Below are positions 8,344 to 15,790 of a stretch of 35,694 nucleotides of DNA, piece after piece. Under the pieces are notes generated by a model. It made no database searches. It was not told where the DNA came from and saw only the letters and a program-made list of their open reading frames with translations. Position 1 is the stretch's first letter. Every line of letters begins with the position of its first letter. The position numbers were made by a program, and so were the translations under genes. Source of the stretch: Oxalobacteraceae bacterium. Its GTDB lineage: Bacteria; Pseudomonadota; Gammaproteobacteria; Burkholderiales; Burkholderiaceae_D. The DNA lies in NCBI GenBank assembly GCA_027490255.1, contig JAIXYM010000149.1:1-35694 (forward strand). The letters run 5' to 3'.

Positions 8344-9329
8344 TGAACACTTCTCCCACACTCGTTACAGGCGCCGCTGGATTTATCGGCATGCATTGCA
8401 GCGCAAGACTGCTGGCACAAGGCCACCAGGTGATCGGCATCGACAACCTGAATGATTACTACGACCCGCTCCTCAAGCAGGCTAGGCTCGCGCAGCTCAC
8501 GCCACAACCCGGATTCAGATTCATTGAGACCGACATCGCAGATCGCGATGCGCTTGAGAAGCTGTTCGCCGAAGTGCGTCCCGAACGCGTCCTTCACCTT
8601 GCAGCACAAGCCGGCGTGCGCTACTCGCTCAAAAATCCACACGCTTATGTGCAAAGTAATCTGGTGGGTTTCGTGAATATTCTCGAAGGATGCCGGCATC
8701 ATGGTGTGGAGCATCTTGTCTATGCCAGTTCATCAAGCGTCTACGGTGCCAATACCAAGGTACCGTTTGCAGTGGGCGATTCAGTCGATCATCCAGTGAG
8801 CCTGTATGCTGCCACCAAAAAATCAAATGAGCTGATGGCCTACAGCTACAGCCATCTCTACGGCATACCCACCACAGGCCTGCGCTTTTTCACCGTATAT
8901 GGACCCTGGGGTCGCCCGGACATGTCGCCCTGGCTGTTCACCAGCGCCATCCTTGAAGGCCGCACGATTGATGTCTTCAATCACGGCAAGATGCAACGCG
9001 ACTTCACCTACATCGACGACATCGTCGAAGGCACACTGCGCGTACTCGATCATGCACCAACGGGCACACCGCCCTATCACCTCTACAACATCGGCAACCA
9101 CCAGCCCGTCGAACTGATGGATTTTATTGGCACGCTCGAGCGCGTGTTGGGTGTAGAAGCGAAGAAAAACTTCCTGCCCATGCAGCCGGGCGACGTCCCC
9201 GTCACTTATGCAGACACCGACGACCTGCGCCGCGATGTAGGTTTCGCGCCCTCGACACCCCTCAGTCAGGGGCTGCAGCACTGGGCGGACTGGTATCGGA
9301 GCTACATCGCAGAGTGGGGTTCGCCATGA
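8343..9329 (+). CDS. NAD-dependent sugar-nucleotide epimerase, probable UDP-glucuronate 4-epimerase
   Basis: A 328-residue extended short-chain dehydrogenase/reductase. The Rossmann motif TGAAGFIG lies at residues 9-16, and the following IDNLNDYYDPLLKQARL is characteristic of the UDP-glucuronate 4-epimerase (CapI/LpsL) subgroup. The catalytic pair appears as Y155-x3-K159 (YAATK), preceded by the SSSSVYG serine segment. RFFTVYGPWGRPDMS also fits this subgroup. It would convert UDP-glucuronate to UDP-galacturonate in the cytosol. It is translationally coupled to the phosphatase before it and to the AbrB-type gene after it (ATGA at 9326-9329). With the adjacent glycosyltransferases it points to a galacturonic acid decoration pathway; other UDP-sugar substrates remain possible. 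Confidence 0.88.
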   Translation: MNTSPTLVTGAAGFIGMHCSARLLAQGHQVIGIDNLNDYYDPLLKQARLAQLTPQPGFRFIETDIADRDALEKLFAEVRPERVLHLAAQAGVRYSLKNPHAYVQSNLVGFVNILEGCRHHGVEHLVYASSSSVYGANTKVPFAVGDSVDHPVSLYAATKKSNELMAYSYSHLYGIPTTGLRFFTVYGPWGRPDMSPWLFTSAILEGRTIDVFNHGKMQRDFTYIDDIVEGTLRVLDHAPTGTPPYHLYNIGNHQPVELMDFIGTLERVLGVEAKKNFLPMQPGDVPVTYADTDDLRRDVGFAPSTPLSQGLQHWADWYRSYIAEWGSP

Positions 9330-9553
9330 TTAACACTTTAAAACTGACTACCGTAGGAAACTCGGTCGGGGTCGTTTTACCCAAAGAAATCCTGAGAAAA
9401 TTACGCGTTGAAAAAGGCGACACGCTCTACGTGGTCGAAACGGCCGAAGGCATTGAACTCACCGCCTATCGACCCGACTTCGCTGCACAAATGGATGCTG
9501 CAGAAGAAATCATGCGCGAAAATAGAGATGTGCTTCGCAAGCTAGCGCTTTAA
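9326..9553 (+). CDS. AbrB/MazE-type antitoxin-like DNA-binding protein
   Basis: A 75-residue protein with the swapped-hairpin AbrB/MazE N-terminal fold: LKLTTVGNSVGVVLPKEIL followed by LRVEKGDTLYVVE, the usual antitoxin signature. The C-terminal third is helical and acidic (AAEEIMRENRDVLRKLAL), the part that normally contacts a toxin. ATG 9326 is preferred over GTG 9314 because it forms an ATGA overlap with the epimerase stop and starts directly at the domain. In relatives this gene is usually followed by a Doc/Fic-type toxin; none is intact here. Such proteins normally repress their own operon, which is odd given that this one is embedded at the end of a sugar-nucleotide operon. Confidence 0.85.
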   Translation: MINTLKLTTVGNSVGVVLPKEILRKLRVEKGDTLYVVETAEGIELTAYRPDFAAQMDAAEEIMRENRDVLRKLAL

Positions 9554-9727
9554 GCAATGAACGAGTCTGCCGGGATTCTGCAAGAAGCCGTAATCGCAAC
9601 TTCGCAAAGCTCGCCACCAAGAACACGTTGATCAGGCAAATCGATCGAGGCTGACATAGGCATGCGGTTATATACTGCGTTGTATTCACCGCTCTGAATG
9701 GCTCGATGCTGGCCACCAAAGATCCGC
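9554..9727 (+). other. Gap after antitoxin; possible decayed toxin remnant
   Basis: This is where the cognate toxin gene would be expected, but there is only a 24-codon reading frame (9557-9631). Its beginning (GILQEAVIA) faintly resembles the start of Doc-type toxins (W-x-x-x-EAVLAIH). The catalytic HPFxDGNKR motif is not found in any frame. The remainder probably carries the glpK promoter (TTATATACT at 9668-9676 is AT-rich). The resemblance is too short to be more than a hint. Confidence 0.25.
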
Positions 9728-11290
9728 ATGTCAGAAAAATTCCTGCTCGCTCTCGACCAAGGCACCACCAGCTCACGCGCCGTTCTGTTTGATCGCGAAG
9801 GCCGCATGCGGCATATCGCGCAGCAGGAATTCCGGCAGTTGTTCCCGCAACCGGGATGGGTCGAGCATGACCCCTATGATCTCTGGCACTCCCAGTGGAC
9901 CGTCACACGCCAGCTCATGCGAGAACAGCATCTGGCGCCCGGCGATATCGCCGCCATCGGCATCACGAATCAGCGTGAAACCACCCTGCTCTGGGATCGC
10001 AAGACTGGTGAACCGGTCAGCAATGCCATCGTCTGGCAAGACCGTCGCACTGCCGGCGCCTGCGATCTGCTGCGCGAGCAAGGCAAGGCGGAACTCATTC
10101 GTCAAAAAACCGGGCTCGTCATTGATGCTTATTTTTCTGCGACCAAGCTGCGCTGGTTGCTTGATCAAGACCCCGTCATTAGAGAACGCGCGGAACGCGG
10201 TGAACTGGCGTTCGGTACTGTGGACAGCTGGTTGATTTTCAAACTCTCTGGTGCACACCTGACTGACCCCAGTAATGCCTCACGCACCATGCTGTTCAAT
10301 GTGCATACGCTGTGCTGGGATGACGAGCTGCTTGAACTTTTCGATATTCCCAGCGCCATCTTGCCAACCGTCGTGCCCAGCAGTGGCATCGCCGCCCGCA
10401 CCGATGCATCCCTGTTTGGTGCAGCTATACCGATCGCCGGTATTGCCGGTGACCAGCAAGCGGCAACCTTTGGTCAGGCCTGCGTTCAGCGCGGCATGGT
10501 CAAGGCCACTTATGGCACTGGCTGCTTCATCCTGATGAACACTGGCGCGCCGGTTGTCTCTCGCAACCAACTGCTCACCACCGTGGGCTGGACACTGCAG
10601 CGCAATACCGATCTGACACCGCAGCTGACACCGCAACCGACACCACCACTGACACCGCAACTCGCGCCCCAACTCACGACGGATCATCTGCTCGAAGGTA
10701 GCGTCTTTGCGGCAGGCGCAGCCGTGCAATGGCTGCGTGATGGATTGGGTCTGATACGTACTGCGGCAGACATTGAGCCGCTGGCCGCGAGCGTGCCGGA
10801 TACCGGTGGTGTGGTGTTCGTGCCCGCCTTTTCTGGCTTGGGTGCGCCCCATTGGGACCCGTATGCGCGCGGCACACTGGTCGGCATCTCGCGCGGCACG
10901 GGCGCCGCACATATAGCTCGCGCAGCACTGGAAGGTATCGCGCTACAGAACGCTGATGTCATGCAGGCCATGCAAGCCGATGCGGGCATGCCGATACGCG
11001 AGCTGCGTGTTGATGGCGGCGCATCACGCAATGACCTGCTGATGCAGTTTCAGTCGGACATACTGGGCGTACCGGTGCTGCGTCCAAAAATCACGGAGAC
11101 CACGGCGCTCGGTGCAGCCAGCCTGGCGGGGCTGGCTGTCGGTTTCTGGGAAGACGAAACCGCTCTCGCAGAACACTGGCAATGCGAAAAACAATTCGAA
11201 CCGCGCATGTCAGATGATGAACGCCAAACTCGACTCACACGCTGGCAAGAAGCCATTACACGGGCAACTGGCTGGGCAAAGGATCACTGA
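9728..11290 (+). CDS. glpK: Glycerol kinase
   Basis: A 520-residue FGGY-family kinase that phosphorylates glycerol to sn-glycerol 3-phosphate with ATP in the cytoplasm. Typical motifs are present: [16 protein letters not shown] at residues 7-22, [52 protein letters not shown] and [22 protein letters not shown]. The start at ATG 9728 gives the canonical N-terminus [15 protein letters not shown]; an in-frame ATG at 9698 would add ten unlikely residues. The protein is about 20 residues longer than the usual ~500 because of a Thr-Pro-Gln repeat insertion at about 296-315, between the N-terminal lobe motif LTTVGWTLQ and LEGSVF. No glycerol facilitator or glycerol-3-phosphate dehydrogenase gene is adjacent. 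Confidence 0.96.
   Translation: MSEKFLLALDQGTTSSRAVLFDREGRMRHIAQQEFRQLFPQPGWVEHDPYDLWHSQWTVTRQLMREQHLAPGDIAAIGITNQRETTLLWDRKTGEPVSNAIVWQDRRTAGACDLLREQGKAELIRQKTGLVIDAYFSATKLRWLLDQDPVIRERAERGELAFGTVDSWLIFKLSGAHLTDPSNASRTMLFNVHTLCWDDELLELFDIPSAILPTVVPSSGIAARTDASLFGAAIPIAGIAGDQQAATFGQACVQRGMVKATYGTGCFILMNTGAPVVSRNQLLTTVGWTLQRNTDLTPQLTPQPTPPLTPQLAPQLTTDHLLEGSVFAAGAAVQWLRDGLGLIRTAADIEPLAASVPDTGGVVFVPAFSGLGAPHWDPYARGTLVGISRGTGAAHIARAALEGIALQNADVMQAMQADAGMPIRELRVDGGASRNDLLMQFQSDILGVPVLRPKITETTALGAASLAGLAVGFWEDETALAEHWQCEKQFEPRMSDDERQTRLTRWQEAITRATGWAKDH
10613..10672 (+). repeat. 12-bp tandem repeat inside glpK (x5)
   Basis: Five consecutive 12-bp units of the type CTGACACCGCAG at 10613, 10625, 10637, 10649 and 10661 encode [16 protein letters not shown] and LAPQ. 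The last units are more diverged. The array is in frame, so the kinase stays open. It falls where most glycerol kinases have a short surface loop, which suggests replication-slippage expansion of a tolerated loop. Confidence 0.9.
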
Positions 11291-11330
11291 GCGCATTCAT
11301 AGCAATGGCATGCACTCTTTACCAGCAGCC

Positions 11331-12149
11331 TCAGCTGAGTGTCACACTGTCCAACGAAAAATTCGGCTTGGGTAATTTAAGATCCAAGGATTCCAGTGCT
11401 TGTACCAGCAGCGTGGCAATGAAGAGATCGCGGTGAGGCTTGGAATCCGCTGGGACGATATACCAGGGTGCAGTTTTGGTACTAGTCGCAGAGATAGTCT
11501 CTTCATAAGCATTGATAAATTTAGACCATAGCTTTCGGTCAGCAAAATCTGAAGGCTGCAGTTTCCAGTTTTTACTGGAATCATCTATCCGTTGCTGCAA
11601 TCTTTTTTTCTGCTCATTTTTTGAAATATGCAGATAGCACTTGAGTACCGTCGTACCGCTGTCATGGAGCATGGATTCGAAATTTGAAATATGCTCATAG
11701 CGTTTTTGGCAGGTAGCCTTATCGATGAGCTTGTGCACGCGGGTGACCAACACTTCTTCATAGTGACTGCGATTAAAGATGGTCAAATCACCCAGGGCTG
11801 GCACATTGCTATGGACACGCCATAAAAAATCATGTTTCAACTCCGCCCCGGTAGGTGCAGAAAACGACACCGCGCGAACACCCAATGGACTGACATTCGC
11901 AAATACGTGACGTATGACGCCATCCTTGCCTGAGGTATCCATCCCTTGCAAAACCAACAGAACAGCACGACTACTCGAGGCATGCAATGTGTTCTGGAGC
12001 TTATTTAATCTAGCTGATAGTTTTTGCGTTTGCTTTTTGACTTCATCCTCAGCGAGCAACAATGCACCCTCAGGTTGAGTGCTGAAATCATTCAAGTCAC
12101 ACACTGATCCTTCTCGGATACGCCAAGGTGAGAGGTCTGTTGTTTTCAT
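11331..12149 (-). CDS. ppk2: PPK2-family polyphosphate:nucleotide phosphotransferase
   Basis: A 272-residue cytoplasmic enzyme of the polyphosphate kinase 2 family, which moves phosphate between inorganic polyphosphate and nucleoside mono- or diphosphates. The P-loop-like Walker A is GMDTSGKDG at residues 69-77 and the Walker B/lid start is IFNRSHYEEVLVTRVH at 124-139. A helical lid follows (KRYEHISNFESMLHDSGTTVLKCYLHIS), then the family segment WKLQPSDFADRKLW and APWYIVPADSKPHRDLF. The RSHYEEVLV form matches the shorter class that includes AMP/ADP-phosphorylating members rather than the RSWYNR form, but nucleotide preference cannot be fixed from sequence. It converges with glpK (40-bp gap) and begins 58 bp after the last MORN gene on the same strand, so it may be read through from that operon. 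Confidence 0.92.
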   Translation of the reverse strand: MKTTDLSPWRIREGSVCDLNDFSTQPEGALLLAEDEVKKQTQKLSARLNKLQNTLHASSSRAVLLVLQGMDTSGKDGVIRHVFANVSPLGVRAVSFSAPTGAELKHDFLWRVHSNVPALGDLTIFNRSHYEEVLVTRVHKLIDKATCQKRYEHISNFESMLHDSGTTVLKCYLHISKNEQKKRLQQRIDDSSKNWKLQPSDFADRKLWSKFINAYEETISATSTKTAPWYIVPADSKPHRDLFIATLLVQALESLDLKLPKPNFSLDSVTLS

Positions 12150-12207
12150 TGTTTTAGGTCTATGTTAAATACTCTGGCACACCGAAGCTTACACAAAAAT
12201 CAGACAA

Positions 12208-12960
12208 TCATTCAGCCAGTCGATCACCAACGAACCTCACTTGGTCGCTGCTACCATTTTTTCTCGTGACAATGAATAGGCCCTCGCGCTTGTCAGCGAT
12301 CCAGGCGCCTTCAAACTGCGTTCCATCCTGGCGAAGTTCTATGCCTTGTCCATTACGCTGATCAGCAATAAATGTTCCGGTGAAGCTGGAACCGTCCGCA
12401 AATTTCAACTTCCCTTCACCATTGCGCATGCCGTGAGCGAAATTGCCCTCGTAGACCTCACCAAACGGAAATGTCAGTTTTCCAAAGCCATGAAACTGAT
12501 CGTTCTTCCACTCGCCCGCAAAAAGATCACCATTTTTCATGTACTGCGTACCAAAACCGCTGCGCAGGCAATCCTGAAAGTTGCCAATATATTTCTCGCC
12601 ATTCGCGAAGTAATAAGTTCCGTTGGACGTCATCTGACCATCGAGAAAGTTACCGACATACCGATCACCGCGGTTTTCCTTGCCGGCTTTGAACCGATAA
12701 ATACCGAAACCATGAAACTTCCCGTTCATGAATTCACCCTCGTAGACGCCACTTTTATAATTTGGGTCTGATGACACCACGTAGCGCCCCCAACAAGCGC
12801 GCCCCTTGGTATTACGCTCCTCACCAAGGCGTCGCGGATAATCGGCCTTGGTGCAAAGTGGTAGTTTGTCGGGGTTTTTGTGTTGCGACCACACTTGAGA
12901 AGACAAGAGTGCAAGTATCGGAAAGACAATCAGGGAAATGAGTACGGTGACTGCTTTCAT
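12208..12960 (-). CDS. Secreted MORN-repeat protein
   Basis: A 250-residue protein with an N-terminal signal peptide (MKAVTVLISLIVFPILALLSSQVWSQ, cleavage near 26) followed by about seven or eight MORN repeats of roughly 23 residues, such as YEGEFMNGKFHGFGIYRF, YIGNFQDCLRSGFGTQY, FAGEWKNDQFHGFGKLTF and YEGNFAHGMRNGEGKLKF. ATG 12960 is chosen because AGGAAAAA precedes it and it starts the signal sequence; an in-frame start at 13014 would bury it. MORN repeats make an elongated beta-sheet and in other proteins bind lipids or partner proteins. Two cysteines near the mature N-terminus could form a disulfide. It follows the MORN-caspase gene by 79 bp and shares its repeat type, so the two proteins probably act together. 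No enzyme domain is visible. Confidence 0.85.
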   Translation of the reverse strand: MKAVTVLISLIVFPILALLSSQVWSQHKNPDKLPLCTKADYPRRLGEERNTKGRACWGRYVVSSDPNYKSGVYEGEFMNGKFHGFGIYRFKAGKENRGDRYVGNFLDGQMTSNGTYYFANGEKYIGNFQDCLRSGFGTQYMKNGDLFAGEWKNDQFHGFGKLTFPFGEVYEGNFAHGMRNGEGKLKFADGSSFTGTFIADQRNGQGIELRQDGTQFEGAWIADKREGLFIVTRKNGSSDQVRFVGDRLAE

Positions 12961-13039
12961 AGTTTTTCCTGCTCGAATGACACCCTTAATCCATGGCGCA
13001 AGATCGAAAAACACTCATCGCATGCAACACGGAATCGGT

Positions 13040-14392
13040 TTATCTGCTGATCACAATCTGATCGGGATCGCCCACCAGCTGTGGCTGCTGTTTTTTATTT
13101 TGAATGGCTGCCTGTCGATTGACCTTGTCTAACAGGTAGGCATGCAGTTCACCAGCAGTGAGCTTACCGTCCTGGTTACCATCTGCGCCGCCCTCCATTC
13201 CCTTCATCAGATAATAGCTGAAAATGCCGTGACCTAATTCATCGCTCGACCACGAAATCTGATCCGGTGCCGATGCCGTAAGCACGGTAAAGGTGGAAGG
13301 ATAGCCAGTACTTTTGGATTTAAGGGTGACCGGTCGAGCATTTACCAATAATGCATCACCATTACGAGTTTGACCGCTATAGCAGCTGTCAATAAACATC
13401 GTGACGGTCTTGGCACCCGTCGCTTCGGTTAGGCTAATCAGCTCTGCTTGATTGATCGCTGTTTTGTCTATGAAATCTCGATCGACGTTATGGGGTAACA
13501 GATACAGCGATTTACCATCGTCGGATGGCAAGCCATGACCACTGTAAAAAATATAGACGTCAGTCTTGCCCTTGTTCACATTGCGCATCAACCAACTCCT
13601 GAATGCACGCGCAATATCAATTTCGCCCGCATCGCCATCAGTTAACAAGCGAATCTTGTCAGACCTAACGCCTAGCAGACGCTGCGCGTACTCGGAAAAC
13701 AGTCGAGCATCCGAGTTTGCAAACCGCGCAGGGGGTAAATTCTTATAAGACTGAATACCGATAATGATGGCAACGGCATCACGCTCTGGCATTGCCTTGA
13801 TTGCGCCCGGATTCAGCCGGCTCGCTTCATTGAACTGGCCTGCCGTGTCTGGCGTCGTGGTTCGCTGCTGTATTTTGGCTGCGCGGACGAACACACCATT
13901 CTCGAAAACGCCCTCTTGCACCACATTGCCATTGGCGAAGGTATAAACACCCTCACCTGAAAATTGCCCATTCCTGAACTGACCCACGTAGCGATCACCA
14001 TTGGGGCTTTCGAAGCTACCGTCACCATTGAACTGGCCTCGTACAAGCTCGCCTTCGTACTTGCCGCCATTCGAAAAATAAAAGATACCTTTGCCGTGCC
14101 GACGTCCATCGTGGAACTGCCCGATGTAGCGATCATCACCATTGGCCTGCGGGATGGTCTCTTCACCATAGCCCTGTTTCTTACCGTTGACAAACTCACC
14201 GGTATACAAAATGCTCTTGCCACTTGTCAGAGTACCGACGCAGCCGCTCCAGCTTGACGTATTTTTGCCGGTACATGGTGGCAGCGTGCTCTGCGCGATT
14301 GCAGTCCCCGACACCAGCAAAAAAGCAAGCAAGGCCAGTGCCGAGCCGCCTCGTACGCGACTGCCCAAGGTGATCAGGCTATGGCTACTCAA
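13040..14392 (-). CDS. Secreted MORN-repeat caspase-like (peptidase C14) protease with EF-hand loop
   Basis: A 450-residue protein with three parts. A signal peptide (about 1-34, ending SGTAIAQ) is followed by about five MORN repeats (63-165; e.g. YTGEFVNGKKQGYGEE, YIGQFHDGRRHGKGIFYF). A caspase-fold domain (about 203-450) carries the catalytic dyad as H286 in FYSGHG and C337 in FIDSCYSG. Near the end, residues 404-415 (DGNQDGKLTAGE) form a complete EF-hand calcium loop. The start is TTG at 14392: the frame is closed by TAA just upstream, AAGGA lies six bases before, and the TTG overlaps the preceding gene's stop (TTGA). It should act in the periplasm or outside the cell, unlike cytoplasmic caspase effectors of defence systems. 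Cleavage specificity is unknown; acidic pockets cannot be judged by eye. Calcium control is inferred. Confidence 0.9.
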   Translation of the reverse strand: MSSHSLITLGSRVRGGSALALLAFLLVSGTAIAQSTLPPCTGKNTSSWSGCVGTLTSGKSILYTGEFVNGKKQGYGEETIPQANGDDRYIGQFHDGRRHGKGIFYFSNGGKYEGELVRGQFNGDGSFESPNGDRYVGQFRNGQFSGEGVYTFANGNVVQEGVFENGVFVRAAKIQQRTTTPDTAGQFNEASRLNPGAIKAMPERDAVAIIIGIQSYKNLPPARFANSDARLFSEYAQRLLGVRSDKIRLLTDGDAGEIDIARAFRSWLMRNVNKGKTDVYIFYSGHGLPSDDGKSLYLLPHNVDRDFIDKTAINQAELISLTEATGAKTVTMFIDSCYSGQTRNGDALLVNARPVTLKSKSTGYPSTFTVLTASAPDQISWSSDELGHGIFSYYLMKGMEGGADGNQDGKLTAGELHAYLLDKVNRQAAIQNKKQQPQLVGDPDQIVISR

Positions 14393-15774
14393 AAATCGTC
14401 CTTAGAATTTACGACCCGCGATCCGCGACTATCTTTTACGGCGGGGCCGTTGTTGCTACCCGCTGCCGTTCCGTTTCGTTCGATGTTCTGAGAATTCGTC
14501 AATTGGGCGGCTGTCCAGGTAATGATAGAACCCACATGAATCTGACCCGACGCATCTTTCTCTTCCCAGACTTTAATCTCGGAGGTGCCTTTGAGGCTGA
14601 TGGAGGCATCCGATTTTGCCGAGCGCAGGCTCTTATCAATCGTATTACCGATATCCTCAATCGCGTCTTCCGTACCAATTTTTGCCGAGTTCTCGTAGTG
14701 CGTAATCCGCGTGGCGATTTCCTCCATCACCGATCCCTGAGTACGTGCATCAAGCACCTGCAAACGCGCACCTGCAAATTCAGCGATCCATGCTTCGGCC
14801 AGAGTCTGGGCCGTTCTCTGTGCATTTTCCACATTCATCAAGTGGCGCGTGGGATTTGGATTCTCTGAGGCGACACCCCAACGGCCATACGAGATCAGCA
14901 TGGGGTGTCCATTCTCGTCATAGACGAAACGAAAACCGAGTTCATTAAGTAATTCAGCATCAGTCTTGGGCAAATAGTCATCAATGACTTTGCCAGATCC
15001 CTTGACCATTGAAGTTCTTTGCATGCGGATGTCCTCCGCAAACTGTCGAGTTTTTTCAGAATGAACGGCGATTATGCCAATCTGCGTGCGCTCGCCATTC
15101 GAGGTAGAGAGCGGGAACAAACGCGTCTGAACAGGCACCAAGCCCCGCATATTCTGAACTGCGCTTTTCACCGTTTCGCGGATGAGATTGTTTCGGAAAA
15201 GCTGCTTTTTCTCGGGTATGGACATGCGCGACACTTTGTCACGCGACTCTCCTTGCTGCGCAAGATACTGATCCACTCGGGTATCGATATCGGCCAGCAA
15301 CTTGTCCATTTCCATTTTTGTTCCGCTGCTCTTGGGCGGTGATGCAGCACCAGGCTTCTTATCATCAAACTGGCGTGCATTCTCCGAATCGTCGGACATG
15401 AATTCAGAAATCCGCTTGGTGGTAATGGTGCCGTAATTTTGCAGAATGAATGTGACCTGCAAGTCCAGCATCGCCTTTTCATAGGCCAGTACCAGTTCCT
15501 TGGCATAGCTAGGATGATTAGTCGGCACGCGGACGACCGCCTTGGACTTGTAAAAAGTTCGGCCAGTTGCCGGATCGGGGCGCCCTATCGGGGCGAACTG
15601 CTTCTCGAAATCCTTGATCCACTGACTGAAGCTGAGGCGATTAAGCGCACTGTCTGCCTCAGCGGCAGCCACCTGCGACTCTGAGGCTACCTCTTGCGCC
15701 AGTGAGAGTTGGGTAAAAAAGAGAGGGGCAATCGCGACCAGCGTCGCGACCCTTTTGATGGTTTTGGCGTTCAT
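14389..15774 (-). CDS. Exported protein of unknown function (DUF6844-like candidate)
   Basis: A 461-residue protein with a signal peptide (MNAKTIKRVATLVAIAPLFFTQLSLAQ). ATG 15774 is preferred because it begins the signal sequence; the longer frame to 15846 would overlap the upstream gene. The mature protein has an N-terminal domain in which SKAVVRVPTNHPSYAKELVLAYEKAMLDLQ resembles the LPP20/FlgT-N type 'becomes an index of amino-acid repeats' pattern found in envelope proteins. A Lys/Ser linker (about 155-180), a helical segment, a central mixed alpha/beta domain (about 215-320) and a C-terminal region follow. I recall similar proteins being labelled DUF6844, but this is not certain. No catalytic motif is recognisable. 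It is coupled to the caspase gene downstream by a TTGA overlap, which suggests stoichiometric production with the protease. Confidence 0.6.
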   Translation of the reverse strand: MNAKTIKRVATLVAIAPLFFTQLSLAQEVASESQVAAAEADSALNRLSFSQWIKDFEKQFAPIGRPDPATGRTFYKSKAVVRVPTNHPSYAKELVLAYEKAMLDLQVTFILQNYGTITTKRISEFMSDDSENARQFDDKKPGAASPPKSSGTKMEMDKLLADIDTRVDQYLAQQGESRDKVSRMSIPEKKQLFRNNLIRETVKSAVQNMRGLVPVQTRLFPLSTSNGERTQIGIIAVHSEKTRQFAEDIRMQRTSMVKGSGKVIDDYLPKTDAELLNELGFRFVYDENGHPMLISYGRWGVASENPNPTRHLMNVENAQRTAQTLAEAWIAEFAGARLQVLDARTQGSVMEEIATRITHYENSAKIGTEDAIEDIGNTIDKSLRSAKSDASISLKGTSEIKVWEEKDASGQIHVGSIITWTAAQLTNSQNIERNGTAAGSNNGPAVKDSRGSRVVNSKDDF

Positions 15775-15790
15775 AGCGTAGGGGTTCTTG

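Noticed and set aside
9550..9807. 85-codon minus-strand frame covering the antitoxin-glpK gap as a toxin gene
   Set aside because: It overlaps the start of glpK in antisense, has no toxin motif, and orientation is opposite to the antitoxin.
13040..14392. Caspase gene as a cytoplasmic abortive-infection (e.g. CRISPR- or gasdermin-linked) effector
   Set aside because: The protein has a clear signal peptide and exported neighbours; no gasdermin, nucleotide sensor or CRISPR gene is in the window.
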